Shown here: piece after piece, positions 25,239 through 33,717 of the stretch
Numbering within the stretch: the stretch's first letter is position 1
Layout: each line of letters starts with the position of its first letter
Assembly: GCA_035501935.1 (NCBI GenBank)
Contig: DATJVC010000040.1
Coordinates: 1 to 46,014, forward strand
DNA: 46,014 nt
Source of the DNA: Gammaproteobacteria bacterium
Lineage (GTDB): Bacteria; Pseudomonadota; Gammaproteobacteria; JAJPIJ01
Reading direction: 5' to 3'
Notes under the pieces: generated by a model
The model's input: the letters and a program-made list of their open reading frames with translations, nothing else
Databases searched by the model: none
What the model was told of the DNA's origin: nothing
Position numbers and translations under genes: made by a program

Positions 25239-27179
25239 TTACTGCTTCTTGTCGTCCTTGACCTCTTCGAAGTCGGCATCGACCACATTGCCCTCCTTCG
25301 GCTGTGCATCGCCAGCCCCGGCACCCGGTGCGGATCCGGCGGCGGCGCCCGCTTCCGCCGCCTGCTTGTAGGCCCGCTCGGCGATCTTGCCGGACAGTTC
25401 CATCAAGCGCTGCGACTTGGCTTCTATCACCGCCTTGTCGTCACCGTCCATGACCTTCTTCAATTCCTCGATGGCCGCCTCGATGTCCTTCTTCTCGCCC
25501 TCCGCGACCTTGTCTCCCAGTTCCTTCAGCGACTTCTGCGCGGCGTGGATCAGACTGTCGGCATGGTTGCGGGCGTCGACCACCTCATGGAACTTCTTGT
25601 CCTCGGCCGCGTGCGCCTCGGCGTCCTTGACCATGCGCTTGATCTCGTCCTCCGACAGGCCGCTGGAGGCCTTGATGACGATGGACTGCTGCTTGCCGGT
25701 GGCCTTGTCCTTCGCCGATACGTTGAGAATGCCGTTGGCGTCGATGTCGAAGGTGACCTCGATCTGCGGCATGCCGCGCGGCGCCGGCGGGATGTCCGCC
25801 AGGTCGAAGCGGCCCAGCGACTTGTTGGCCGCCGCGCGCTCGCGTTCGCCCTGCAGCACGTGCACCGTCACCGCCGTCTGGCCGTCCTCGGCGGTGGAGA
25901 ATATCTGCTGCGCCTTGGTCGGGATGGTGGTGTTCTTCTCGATGAGCTTGGTCATCACGCCGCCCAGCGTCTCGATGCCGAGCGACAGCGGCGTGACGTC
26001 GAGCAGCAGCACGTCCTTGACGTCGCCGCCCAGCACGCCGCCCTGAATGGCGGCGCCGACCGCCACCGCCTCGTCGGGGTTCACATCCTTGCGCGGCTCC
26101 TTGCCGAACAGGTTCTTGACGACCTCCTGCACCTTGGGCATGCGCGTCTGGCCGCCGACGAGGATCACCTCGCCGATGTCGGAGGGCGCGACACCCGCGT
26201 CTTTCATCGCGGTTTTGCAGGGTTCGATGGTCTTGTCGATCAGATCCTCGACCAGCGACTCGAGCTTCGCCCGCGTCATCTTGACGTTGAGATGCTTCGG
26301 ACCGCTGGCGTCGGCCGTGATGTACGGCAGGTTGACGTCGGTCTGCTGACTCGAGGACAGCTCGATCTTGGCCTTCTCCGCCGCCTCCTTCAGGCGCTGG
26401 AGGGCCAGTGGGTCGTTGTGCAGATCGAAGCCGTATTCCTTCTTGAATTCATCGCACAGGTAGTCGATGACGCGCAGGTCGAAGTCCTCGCCGCCGAGGA
26501 AGGTATCGCCGTTGGTGGACAGCACCTCGAACTGCTTCTCGCCGTCCACATCGGCGATTTCAATGATCGAGATGTCGAACGTGCCGCCGCCCAGGTCATA
26601 GACCGCGATCTTGCGTTCGCCCTTGCCGGCCTTGTCCAGGCCGAAGGCGAGCGCGGCCGCCGTGGGCTCGTTGATGATGCGCTTGACCTCGAGTCCGGCG
26701 ATGCGGCCGGCGTCCTTGGTCGCCTGCCGCTGGGAATCGTTGAAATAGGCCGGCACCGTGATGACGGCGTCGGTCACGGGGTGGCCAAGATAGTCCTCGG
26801 CGGTCTTCTTCATCTTCATGAGCACGCGCGCGGAGACCTCCGGCGGCGCCATCTTCTTGCCGTTGACGTCCACCCAGGCGTCGCCGTTGTCCGCGGGGAC
26901 GATCTTGTAGGGCACCATCTTGATGTCCTTCTGCACCATGTCCTCCGCGTACTTGCGGCCGATCAACCGCTTGACCGCGTACAGGGTGTTCTTGGGATTG
27001 GTGACCGCCTGACGCTTGGCGGACTGCCCCACCAGCACTTCATCGTCATTGGTGTAGGCGACGATGCTCGGCGTGGTGCGCGTACCTTCGCTGTTCTCGA
27101 TGACCTTGGGCTTGCCACCCTCCAGGATGGCCACGCAGGAGTTGGTGGTGCCTAAATCGATGCCGATAATCTTGGACAT
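25239..27179 (-). CDS. dnaK: Chaperone DnaK (Hsp70)
   Basis: A 646-residue ATP-dependent chaperone. The nucleotide-binding domain starts with [13 protein letters not shown] and has the phosphate-2 loop segment [12 protein letters not shown]. The linker and substrate-binding domain follow, with [14 protein letters not shown] and the helical lid. The C-terminus ends in the acidic EEVKDDKKQ typical of proteobacterial DnaK. A GGAG site lies eight bases before the ATG at 27179. A second sigma-32-like promoter sits just upstream, so dnaK can be induced separately from grpE. Confidence 0.98.
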   Translation of the reverse strand: MSKIIGIDLGTTNSCVAILEGGKPKVIENSEGTRTTPSIVAYTNDDEVLVGQSAKRQAVTNPKNTLYAVKRLIGRKYAEDMVQKDIKMVPYKIVPADNGDAWVDVNGKKMAPPEVSARVLMKMKKTAEDYLGHPVTDAVITVPAYFNDSQRQATKDAGRIAGLEVKRIINEPTAAALAFGLDKAGKGERKIAVYDLGGGTFDISIIEIADVDGEKQFEVLSTNGDTFLGGEDFDLRVIDYLCDEFKKEYGFDLHNDPLALQRLKEAAEKAKIELSSSQQTDVNLPYITADASGPKHLNVKMTRAKLESLVEDLIDKTIEPCKTAMKDAGVAPSDIGEVILVGGQTRMPKVQEVVKNLFGKEPRKDVNPDEAVAVGAAIQGGVLGGDVKDVLLLDVTPLSLGIETLGGVMTKLIEKNTTIPTKAQQIFSTAEDGQTAVTVHVLQGERERAAANKSLGRFDLADIPPAPRGMPQIEVTFDIDANGILNVSAKDKATGKQQSIVIKASSGLSEDEIKRMVKDAEAHAAEDKKFHEVVDARNHADSLIHAAQKSLKELGDKVAEGEKKDIEAAIEELKKVMDGDDKAVIEAKSQRLMELSGKIAERAYKQAAEAGAAAGSAPGAGAGDAQPKEGNVVDADFEEVKDDKKQ

Positions 27180-27216
27180 GCTGCATTCTCCATCATCAAA
27201 CCGGGGTTGTCAGTAA

Positions 27217-27244
27217 ATGTGGGGGCGACTGGCCGTTTTTCAAG
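27217..27244 (-). promoter_or_regulatory. Sigma-32-type heat-shock promoter before dnaK
   Basis: On the minus strand a perfect CTTGAAA (27244-27238) is followed after 13 bases by CCCCACAT (27224-27217), close to the consensus CCCCATNT. It lies 37 bases before the dnaK start. Confidence 0.65.
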
Positions 27245-27256
27245 CCTTAAGGCGTG

Positions 27257-27838
27257 TTATTCCTGAACCTTGCCGCGGGCCACTATGACCAGCGCCGGGC
27301 GCAACAAACGGCCGTTCAACGTGTAACCCTTCTGTACCACGGTCAGCACCGTGCTGGACTCTGCGTCGGATTCCTGGGTGCTGATGGCCTGATGCAGATC
27401 GGGATTGAATTTTTCACCCAAGGGGTAAATTTCAGCGACGTTGAGCTTCTCCAGCGCGGTATTGAAGAGTTTCAGCGTCAATTCCATCCCCGCGCGCAGG
27501 CCGGCGGCCTCGGTGGCGGCCTGCGCCGCCGTCAGGCCCAGTTCCATGCTGTCCTTTACCGGCAGCATTTCCAGGATCAGGCGTTCCTGCCCGTATTTGT
27601 GGGCGTTCTCAATATCCCGCTGCGTGCGTTTGCGCAGGTTGTCCAGTTCGGCCGCAAGACGCAGCAGGTCGTTCTGGTAGCCCGCCGCCCTGGACCGCCA
27701 TTCCTCCAATTCACGGGCCAGGGTCTCGATGTCCCGGCCTTCTTCGGCGGCCGGCGTATCTTCCACCATGTCTGATGGCTTCTCGGCCATCGGCGCCGCG
27801 GCGGCAATGTCTGTCACATGCTTCTTTTCCTTAGCCAC
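27257..27838 (-). CDS. grpE: Nucleotide exchange factor GrpE
   Basis: A 193-residue protein with a disordered N-terminus, a long coiled-coil (about 35-95, with AAELDNLRKRTQRDIENAHKY as its signature, read in pieces) and the C-terminal beta-domain (FNPDLHQAI...VVQKGYTLNGRLLRPALVIVA, broken here). It releases ADP from DnaK. The start is GTG at 27838 with GGAG five bases upstream. It is the first gene of the sigma-32-driven part of the cluster, 148 bases after hrcA. Confidence 0.95.
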   Translation of the reverse strand: MAKEKKHVTDIAAAAPMAEKPSDMVEDTPAAEEGRDIETLARELEEWRSRAAGYQNDLLRLAAELDNLRKRTQRDIENAHKYGQERLILEMLPVKDSMELGLTAAQAATEAAGLRAGMELTLKLFNTALEKLNVAEIYPLGEKFNPDLHQAISTQESDAESSTVLTVVQKGYTLNGRLLRPALVIVARGKVQE

Positions 27839-27930
27839 GATGACTCCATGATTAAAAGCAGGGTTGTCAATGAGTTAAACAAGGCCGTCCGTTTATGAGG
27901 CGGATTCTTAAATTAATATATAGACCAAGG

Positions 27931-27958
27931 AAATGGGGCCGAAACTGCCAAATTCAAG
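27931..27958 (-). promoter_or_regulatory. Sigma-32-type heat-shock promoter before grpE
   Basis: On the minus strand CTTGAAT (27958-27952) is followed after 13 bases by CCCCATTT (27938-27931), nearly the full consensus. It lies in the hrcA-grpE gap and would give a leader of roughly 90 bases. Confidence 0.75.
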
Positions 27959-27986
27959 CCTGAAAGTCTGGCGGAACTGGAAAATA

Positions 27987-29054
27987 TCAGGTCAGCGTCT
28001 TCAACGCCGCGCCCAGAACCTTGGCGGTCAAATCCACCAATGGCACCACCCGCTCGTAAGGCATGCGGGTCGGCCCAATCACGCCCAGAACACCGATGAC
28101 CCTGTCCTCGCTGCCGTAAGGCGCGGTCACCACGCTGTAATCGCTCAATACGTCGTAACCGGATTCCTCGCCGATAAAAATCTGCACCCCGTGGGCGTTC
28201 ACGGCCTGATCGAGCAGGTGCAGGATGTCGCGCTTCTGGTTGAAGGCCTCGAAGATCTGCCGCAGCTTGTCGATATTGGACAGGTCATTGATGGCCATCA
28301 GGTTGGTCTGGCCGCTGACGACGTATTCATCGCCGGATTTTTCGGCCACCAGCGCCTTTTCCGCCATTTCGATGGCGGCCTGCATGTGCCGGTCCAGTTC
28401 GGCGCGATTGCGCGCCATCTCCCGCAGCAAATCCTCGCGCACCTGCAATAGATCCCGTCCGGCGAAGGCCTGGTTGAGATAATTCGCCGCCTGTTCCAGT
28501 TCGGAGGCGCTGTAGGCGCGAGCGGTCTGGATGATGCGATTCTGCACTTCCCGCTCGTTGAAAATCAGGATGGCGAGCACGCGATTATCCGATAGCGGCA
28601 GAAATTCAACCTGCCGCAACGCCCGCTGCTCCACCCGGGGGATCATCACCACGCTCGCCAGCCGGGTGATCTCAGACAGCATGTCGGAGGTCTTGAGCAG
28701 CAGCCTCTGCACGTCCGCCTCGCGTTCCAGGTCTCCGTGGATGCGCTCCACTTCGCCCGCGGACGGCGCGCGCATGGTCATGATGCTGTCCACGAACAAG
28801 CGATAACCCAGCACCGTTGGCACACGGCCGGCCGAGGTGTGAGGCGCGTGAATGAGGCCCAGGTCCTCCAGATCCGCCATGACGTTGCGTATGGTCGCCG
28901 GGCTCAGGGTCAGATTCGCCTCCCGCGCGAGCGTGCGTGAACCCACCGGCTGGCCCTCGGCGATATAGCGCTCGACGAGCAGCCTGAACAGGTGTAAGGC
29001 CCGCTCCGAGAGTACGCCGGGCGCGGGGGGGCGATGAATGGAACTTCCGGACAT
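27987..29054 (-). CDS. hrcA: Heat-inducible transcription repressor HrcA
   Basis: A 355-residue repressor of class I heat-shock genes. The N-terminal winged helix (about 10-80) contains the conserved LSPATIRNVMADLEDLG (within 48-68) followed by HTSAGRVPT and GYRLFVD. A GAF-like dimerisation region with the usual insert makes up the rest, ending in RMPYERVVPLVDLTAKVLG. It binds CIRCE operators and needs GroEL for folding in studied species. The ATG at 29054 has no ribosome site, and the CIRCE element begins 14 bases upstream, pointing to strong autoregulation. Confidence 0.95.
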   Translation of the reverse strand: MSGSSIHRPPAPGVLSERALHLFRLLVERYIAEGQPVGSRTLAREANLTLSPATIRNVMADLEDLGLIHAPHTSAGRVPTVLGYRLFVDSIMTMRAPSAGEVERIHGDLEREADVQRLLLKTSDMLSEITRLASVVMIPRVEQRALRQVEFLPLSDNRVLAILIFNEREVQNRIIQTARAYSASELEQAANYLNQAFAGRDLLQVREDLLREMARNRAELDRHMQAAIEMAEKALVAEKSGDEYVVSGQTNLMAINDLSNIDKLRQIFEAFNQKRDILHLLDQAVNAHGVQIFIGEESGYDVLSDYSVVTAPYGSEDRVIGVLGVIGPTRMPYERVVPLVDLTAKVLGAALKTLT

Positions 29055-29064
29055 AATGTTTTGG

Positions 29065-29093
29065 AATTTAGCACTCTGCCCCCACGAGTGCAA
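29065..29093 (-). promoter_or_regulatory. Promoter-like sequence embedded in the CIRCE site
   Basis: On the minus strand TTGCAC (29093-29088) and TAAATT (29070-29065) are 17 bases apart, with each hexamer inside or touching one CIRCE arm. Transcription from here would begin almost at the hrcA ATG, giving a leaderless or near-leaderless message. Confidence 0.45.
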
Positions 29094-29094
29094 A
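29068..29094. promoter_or_regulatory. CIRCE operator (HrcA binding site)
   Basis: TTAGCACTC, a nine-base spacer, then GAGTGCAAA match the CIRCE consensus (TTAGCACTC-N9-GAGTGCTAA) with one mismatch in the right arm. It lies between hrcA and the divergent nadK, 14 bases before the hrcA start. Confidence 0.92.
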
Positions 29095-29119
29095 AGGACG
29101 GATGAGTACGCGCGGCGCT

Positions 29120-29148
29120 TTGAGATGAATATCAGGAAATGCTAAGGT
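29120..29148 (+). promoter_or_regulatory. Possible sigma-70 promoter of nadK-recN-greB
   Basis: TTGAGA (29120-29125) and TAAGGT (29143-29148) are 17 bases apart and end 29 bases before the nadK ATG. Confidence 0.4.
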
Positions 29149-29177
29149 GAAATCAGCGCCTACCGCGTTCCCCCGTC

Positions 29178-30035
29178 ATGTTCAAACGCATCGGACTTTA
29201 TGCCAAGCCGGATGACCCCCTCATCCTGCCCGCACTCCAGGCCGTGATGGCCTGCCTCAAACGGCGGCGGCTGGAAACCGTGCTGGATGAGACCAGCGCC
29301 GGTCTCATGGGCGGCAGCGCCGGCCGGCTTGCAGGCGGCGGTTGCGATCTCGTGATTGTCGTCGGCGGCGACGGCACGCTGCTCGGCGCCGCCCGCGCCC
29401 TGTATCAGGACGATGCCCGTCTGCTCGGCGTCAATCTGGGGCGCCTGGGATTTCTGGCCGATCTCACCCCCGGCGGCCTGCCGCAACAGCTGGACGCGAT
29501 TCTTGACGGTTCCTACGCGGAGGAGCAGCGCCATTTGCTCCGCTGCGAACTGGAGCGCGGCGGCCGGGTGGTGACCGAAAGTCACGCCTTGAATGACGTG
29601 GTGATCCAGAAGTGGAGCACCGCCCGGTTGATTACACTGGGCACGACCATCGACGGCCAGCTGCTGCACAACCAGCGCTCGGACGGGATGATCATCGCCA
29701 CCCCCACCGGCTCCACGGCCTACGCCGTGTCCGGCGGCGGGCCGATCCTGCACCCCCGCCTGCCCGCCTGGGTCATCGTGCCCATCTGCCCACACACCCT
29801 GACCCAGCGCCCCATCGTGGTGGCCGACAGCAGCCGCATTGAAGTCACGATCCATACCCGCAACCTGGACGATGCGCACCTCAACTGCGACGGCGAGGAC
29901 TTGTGCGCCCTTGAGCCCGGCGACCGGGTGGCCATCACCAAACACAACCGCAGCATCCGCCTCATCCATCCGGCGGGCCACGACCACTACGCCACGTTAA
30001 GGGCCAAGCTGCACTGGGGCACCGATCCGTGCTGA
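29178..30035 (+). CDS. nadK: NAD kinase
   Basis: A 285-residue enzyme that phosphorylates NAD to NADP. The GGDGT motif is at 63-67 (VVGGDGTLLGAA). The second domain has ALNDVVIQK (family ALNE with Asp in place of Glu), QRSDGMIIATPTGSTAYAVS and VPICPHTLTQRPIVV, as in proteobacterial NadK. The cytosolic enzyme is usually tetrameric. It begins the rightward unit nadK-recN-greB; its stop overlaps the recN start by seven bases. Confidence 0.97.
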   Translation: MFKRIGLYAKPDDPLILPALQAVMACLKRRRLETVLDETSAGLMGGSAGRLAGGGCDLVIVVGGDGTLLGAARALYQDDARLLGVNLGRLGFLADLTPGGLPQQLDAILDGSYAEEQRHLLRCELERGGRVVTESHALNDVVIQKWSTARLITLGTTIDGQLLHNQRSDGMIIATPTGSTAYAVSGGGPILHPRLPAWVIVPICPHTLTQRPIVVADSSRIEVTIHTRNLDDAHLNCDGEDLCALEPGDRVAITKHNRSIRLIHPAGHDHYATLRAKLHWGTDPC

Positions 30036-31696
30036 GATACCTGGCGATCAAGAATTTCGCGCTGATCGCGGAAGTGGAGATGGAATTCGGCCCCGGCATG
30101 ACCGTGTTCACGGGAGAGACCGGCGCCGGCAAGTCCATCCTCGTCGAGGCCCTGGGACTGGCGCTGGGCGACCGGGCGGATAGTTCGCTCGTGCGCACCG
30201 GCTCGGAACAGGCCAGCATCAACGCCGTGTTCGCACAGCCGTCCAACAAGGAGTTCCAGGCGTGGCTCATGGAACAAGGGGTGGACGCGAATGGCGATGA
30301 GATCATCATCAAACGTCAGTTCAGCGCCGACGGCCGTTCACGCGCGTTCATCAACGGCGGACCCGTGCCCCTGCAAACGCTGCGCTCGGTGGGCGAGCAG
30401 CTGGCCGACATCCACGGCCAGAACGAGCATCACGCCCTGCTGCGCCGCGAGGTTCAGCGCGATCTGCTCGACGGATATGCCAGCCATCCCGAACTCATGG
30501 AACGCGTCGTGGCGGCCTGCCGCCGGGTCCGCGAGACGGAGCGGGCGCTGGCGGAGATCGATGCGCTCGCCGCCAGCGAGCGCGAGGTGGAACTGCTGCG
30601 CTACCAGCTCGATGAACTGCGCGCACTCGATCTTACCCCTGAGGAAATCCTGCGCGTGGAGAGTGAGCACAAGCGCCTGGCGCATGCCGGGCGTTTGATG
30701 GATGCCGTCAGGCAGGCGCTGGCGGCGCTGAACGATGAGGACAGCTGCGCCGAAGTGGTACTGGAGCGGACACACATCGAATTGCAGGCGCTGGCCAGGC
30801 TCGACCCCGCCATCGACGAAGTCACCGCCCTGCTGGATCAGGCGTTGATCCCGCTGCGCGAGGCCGGTCATTGGCTGCGCCGTTATCTGGAGCGCCTCGA
30901 CGCCGACCCCGACACCGTGCGCCAGTTGGACGACACCCTGGGCCGGCTGCACGATCTGGCGCGCAAACACCGCGTGCGCATGGAGGATCTGCCGCAGCAA
31001 TTGGCGCAGATCGAGCAACGCCTGCAATTGCTGGAGCATCACACCGAACATCGCGCGAAGTTGAACGCCGATCTCGACGCGGCCCGGCAGGACTATAAGA
31101 ACGCCGCCCACACGCTGCATGACAGCCGGCTCAAGGCCGCCAAGCGGCTGGGCAAGGCCGTCGCCGACAGTTTGCAGGACCTGGGCATGCCCGGCGGACG
31201 GTTCGCCATCGACGTCGCGCTGGACGCAGACACCCTCGGCCCACAGGGTAGCGATCGCGTGGAATTCATGGTCAGCGCCAATCCCGGACAGCCTTTGAAA
31301 CCCCTGACCAAGGTCGCTTCCGGCGGTGAATTGTCGCGCATCAGCCTGGGGATACAGGTCATCAGCGCCCGCCATCAGACTGCGCCCACCCTCGTGTTCG
31401 ACGAAGTGGACGTGGGTATCGGCGGCGGCGTGGCGGAGATTGTCGGCCGCCTCCTGCGCCGCCTGGCCGCGCGCGGTCAGGTGCTCTGCGTCACGCACCT
31501 GCCACAGGTGGCGGCGCAGGCGCAGGCGCACCTGCAAATCCAGAAACGCATAGCCAGGAACGATACCTTTGTTGCAATCAAGCCGCTCGGCAAGAACGAA
31601 CGCGTGCAGGAAATCGCGCGCATGCTGGGCGGTGTGACCATCACGCCGCAGACCGTCGAACACGCGAAAGCCATGCTCGAACTGGCCGCTGCCTGA
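30029..31696 (+). CDS. recN: DNA repair protein RecN
   Basis: A 555-residue SMC-like ATPase acting in double-strand break repair. Walker A is GETGAGKS at 29-36, a long coiled coil occupies the middle (about 150-390), and the C-terminal half carries the ABC signature [15 protein letters not shown], Walker [12 protein letters not shown] and the [12 protein letters not shown] switch. The start is GTG at 30029, seven bases inside nadK, indicating coupled translation. No LexA box was recognised in front of nadK. Confidence 0.97.
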   Translation: MLRYLAIKNFALIAEVEMEFGPGMTVFTGETGAGKSILVEALGLALGDRADSSLVRTGSEQASINAVFAQPSNKEFQAWLMEQGVDANGDEIIIKRQFSADGRSRAFINGGPVPLQTLRSVGEQLADIHGQNEHHALLRREVQRDLLDGYASHPELMERVVAACRRVRETERALAEIDALAASEREVELLRYQLDELRALDLTPEEILRVESEHKRLAHAGRLMDAVRQALAALNDEDSCAEVVLERTHIELQALARLDPAIDEVTALLDQALIPLREAGHWLRRYLERLDADPDTVRQLDDTLGRLHDLARKHRVRMEDLPQQLAQIEQRLQLLEHHTEHRAKLNADLDAARQDYKNAAHTLHDSRLKAAKRLGKAVADSLQDLGMPGGRFAIDVALDADTLGPQGSDRVEFMVSANPGQPLKPLTKVASGGELSRISLGIQVISARHQTAPTLVFDEVDVGIGGGVAEIVGRLLRRLAARGQVLCVTHLPQVAAQAQAHLQIQKRIARNDTFVAIKPLGKNERVQEIARMLGGVTITPQTVEHAKAMLELAAA

Positions 31697-31710
31697 CCCA
31701 CGTATCTCCA

Positions 31711-32226
31711 ATGGGACGCTGGCGGCCGCCCACTTCACAATCCTCCCCCTACATCACCGCAGAGGGTTATCAAGCCTTGCAGGCGGAGCTCAGGGGTTTG
31801 TGGGAACGCCGCGCCGAGGTCACCCGGCATCTGGCGGCGGCGGCGGTCGAGGGCGATCGCTCCGAAAACGCCGAGTACATCTACCGCAAAAAGGAGTTGC
31901 GCGAGATCGATCGGCGCATCCGCTATCTGCAAAAGCGCCTGCCGCTGCTGAAGGTCATTGCCCGGACGCCGGCGGACATGGAACGCGTATATTTCGGCGC
32001 CTGGGTCACGCTCGAAGCGGAGGACGGCTCCACGACGGTCTATCGGATCGTCGGGGCGGATGAGACCCGCGACGGCGAGAATTATCTCAGCGTGGATTCC
32101 CCACTGGCCCGGCAACTATTGAAAAAAAGCCCGGGGGAGGCGTTGATGGTTAAAACCGCCCGCATGACCCGGCGCTATCTGCTCATGGACATTGGTTATC
32201 AGCCGCCCCCGGCCAAAGCGGGGTAG
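31711..32226 (+). CDS. greB: Transcription elongation factor GreB
   Basis: A 171-residue factor that enters the RNA polymerase secondary channel to rescue backtracked complexes. The N-terminal coiled coil (about 15-85) has the acidic tip segment [21 protein letters not shown], split by convention at the SENAEY tip. The C-terminal FKBP-like domain contains [13 protein letters not shown] and [17 protein letters not shown] positively charged N-terminus and the YIYRKK sequence favour GreB over GreA. It follows recN by 14 bases. Confidence 0.92.
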   Translation: MGRWRPPTSQSSPYITAEGYQALQAELRGLWERRAEVTRHLAAAAVEGDRSENAEYIYRKKELREIDRRIRYLQKRLPLLKVIARTPADMERVYFGAWVTLEAEDGSTTVYRIVGADETRDGENYLSVDSPLARQLLKKSPGEALMVKTARMTRRYLLMDIGYQPPPAKAG

Positions 32227-32382
32227 GCCCTCCCGCCGCGTGGTTGTGCGGTGCGGATCATCCATATCCGGAAACAATGGGTTAGGGCAATATTCATATA
32301 TCGTTTATACTGATTATTCCAGAATCGTGCCCAGCTTAGCGATCCATAAACGATAAAAAAATATTTCACATTTTGCCTCCCA

Positions 32383-33717
32383 ATGAACGGCATCAGAAAC
32401 CTCGAAAACAGCACCCTGGCCAAGTACCAGGTCATCAAGGAGATTGGCAAGGGCAACATGGGCAAGGTCTATCTCGGCCACGATCCCTTCGTTGATCGAC
32501 CGGTCGCCATCAAGGTGGCGGATCAGGAACGGCTGTCCTCCATGGAAGACGGCGACCTCTACAAAAAGCTTTTTTTCAACGAGGCCCAGGCGGCTGGGAT
32601 GCTGAAACACCCCAACATCACCGGCATCTACGACGCCGGCGCCAACGACGGCGTCTATTACATCGTCATGGAGTACGTGCACGGCGGCCAGACGCTGGAG
32701 AATTTTTGCGATCCCCAGAACCTGCTGCCGCTCAACGAGGTGATCACCATCACTTACAAATGCGCCGCGGCGCTGGACTACGCCCACAAGAAAGGGGTCA
32801 TCCATCGCGACATCAAGCCGCGCAACATCCTCATCACCGAGGAGCATGACGTCAAGATCACCGACTTCGGCATCGCCGTGCTGCCGGAGGATCTGGGCAG
32901 CACCATGGTCAACCACGCCGGTTCGCCCCTGTACATGTCACCGGAGCAGATACAGGATCAGGACGTCACGCCGCAGACCGATATTTTCGCGCTGGGACTG
33001 GTGGTCTATGAGCTGCTGACAGGCCATCATCCATTTCAATCCAACAACATCGAGGCCATCCAGCACCTCATCCTCAACGGCGCCATTCCCCCCATCAAGA
33101 ATTATCGCAATGACGTGCCCGACGTGCTGGAACGCATCGTCCATCGCGCACTGGCCCGCGATTCGCGCCAGCGCTACAAGAGCGCCATGGACATGGCCGG
33201 GGATTTGAGCCTGGTGTTCGATTTCATCCAGCCGGCCCGGGAATCGATCTCGCGCCAGGAAAAATTCAACGCCGTGCGGGCGCAGGATTTCTTCCGCGAT
33301 TTCACCGACAACGAGATCTGGGAATTGATCAATGCCAGCCAGTGGCTGGACCTGCCGCCCAAGAGCAGCGTCATCATCGAAGGTGACGTGGACAAATCCT
33401 TTTACGTCATCCTCTCCGGCGCGGTGGAGGTCATGAAGTCCGGTATATTCGTGGACACGTTGGTGAGCGGCGATTGTTTCGGCGAGATGGGCTTTGTTTC
33501 CGGGCGCGAGCGCACCGCCAGCATCAGCACGCGCGAGGCCAGCACGTTGATCAAGGTTCATTCGGCGCAGATCGAGCGCACTTCGCTCAACTGCCAGTTG
33601 CGTTTCCACAAGCTGTTCCTGCACACCCTGATTGCGCGCCTGTCGCGGGCGACTGATCGCATCGTCCGCACGGGCCAGCCGGCGGCCCATGAACCGTCAA
33701 CCCACGCCGCCTCCTAA
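32383..33717 (+). CDS. Ser/Thr protein kinase fused to a cyclic-nucleotide-binding domain
   Basis: The 444-residue protein has a complete Hanks-type kinase domain (15-280): GKGNMG loop at 22-27, Lys44, HRDIKPRN at 141-148 with catalytic Asp143, DFG at 161-163 and SPLYMSPEQ at 181-189. Residues 325-400 form a cNMP-binding domain with the cassette CFGEMGFVSGRERTAS (365-380), keeping Glu368 and Arg377 that contact the cyclic phosphate. There is no membrane segment. It is probably a cytosolic kinase gated by a cyclic nucleotide. It overlaps the following PilB-like gene by 29 bases, so the ATPase is the obvious candidate target. Confidence 0.88.
   Translation: MNGIRNLENSTLAKYQVIKEIGKGNMGKVYLGHDPFVDRPVAIKVADQERLSSMEDGDLYKKLFFNEAQAAGMLKHPNITGIYDAGANDGVYYIVMEYVHGGQTLENFCDPQNLLPLNEVITITYKCAAALDYAHKKGVIHRDIKPRNILITEEHDVKITDFGIAVLPEDLGSTMVNHAGSPLYMSPEQIQDQDVTPQTDIFALGLVVYELLTGHHPFQSNNIEAIQHLILNGAIPPIKNYRNDVPDVLERIVHRALARDSRQRYKSAMDMAGDLSLVFDFIQPARESISRQEKFNAVRAQDFFRDFTDNEIWELINASQWLDLPPKSSVIIEGDVDKSFYVILSGAVEVMKSGIFVDTLVSGDCFGEMGFVSGRERTASISTREASTLIKVHSAQIERTSLNCQLRFHKLFLHTLIARLSRATDRIVRTGQPAAHEPSTHAAS

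Noticed and set aside
24072-27155. A 1027-residue open frame on the plus strand opposite dnaJ and dnaK
   Set aside because: It is antisense to highly conserved genes, has no recognisable domain and reflects GC-rich codon bias.
30338-31738. A 466-residue minus-strand frame opposite recN
   Set aside because: RecN motifs on the plus strand are complete; this is a shadow.
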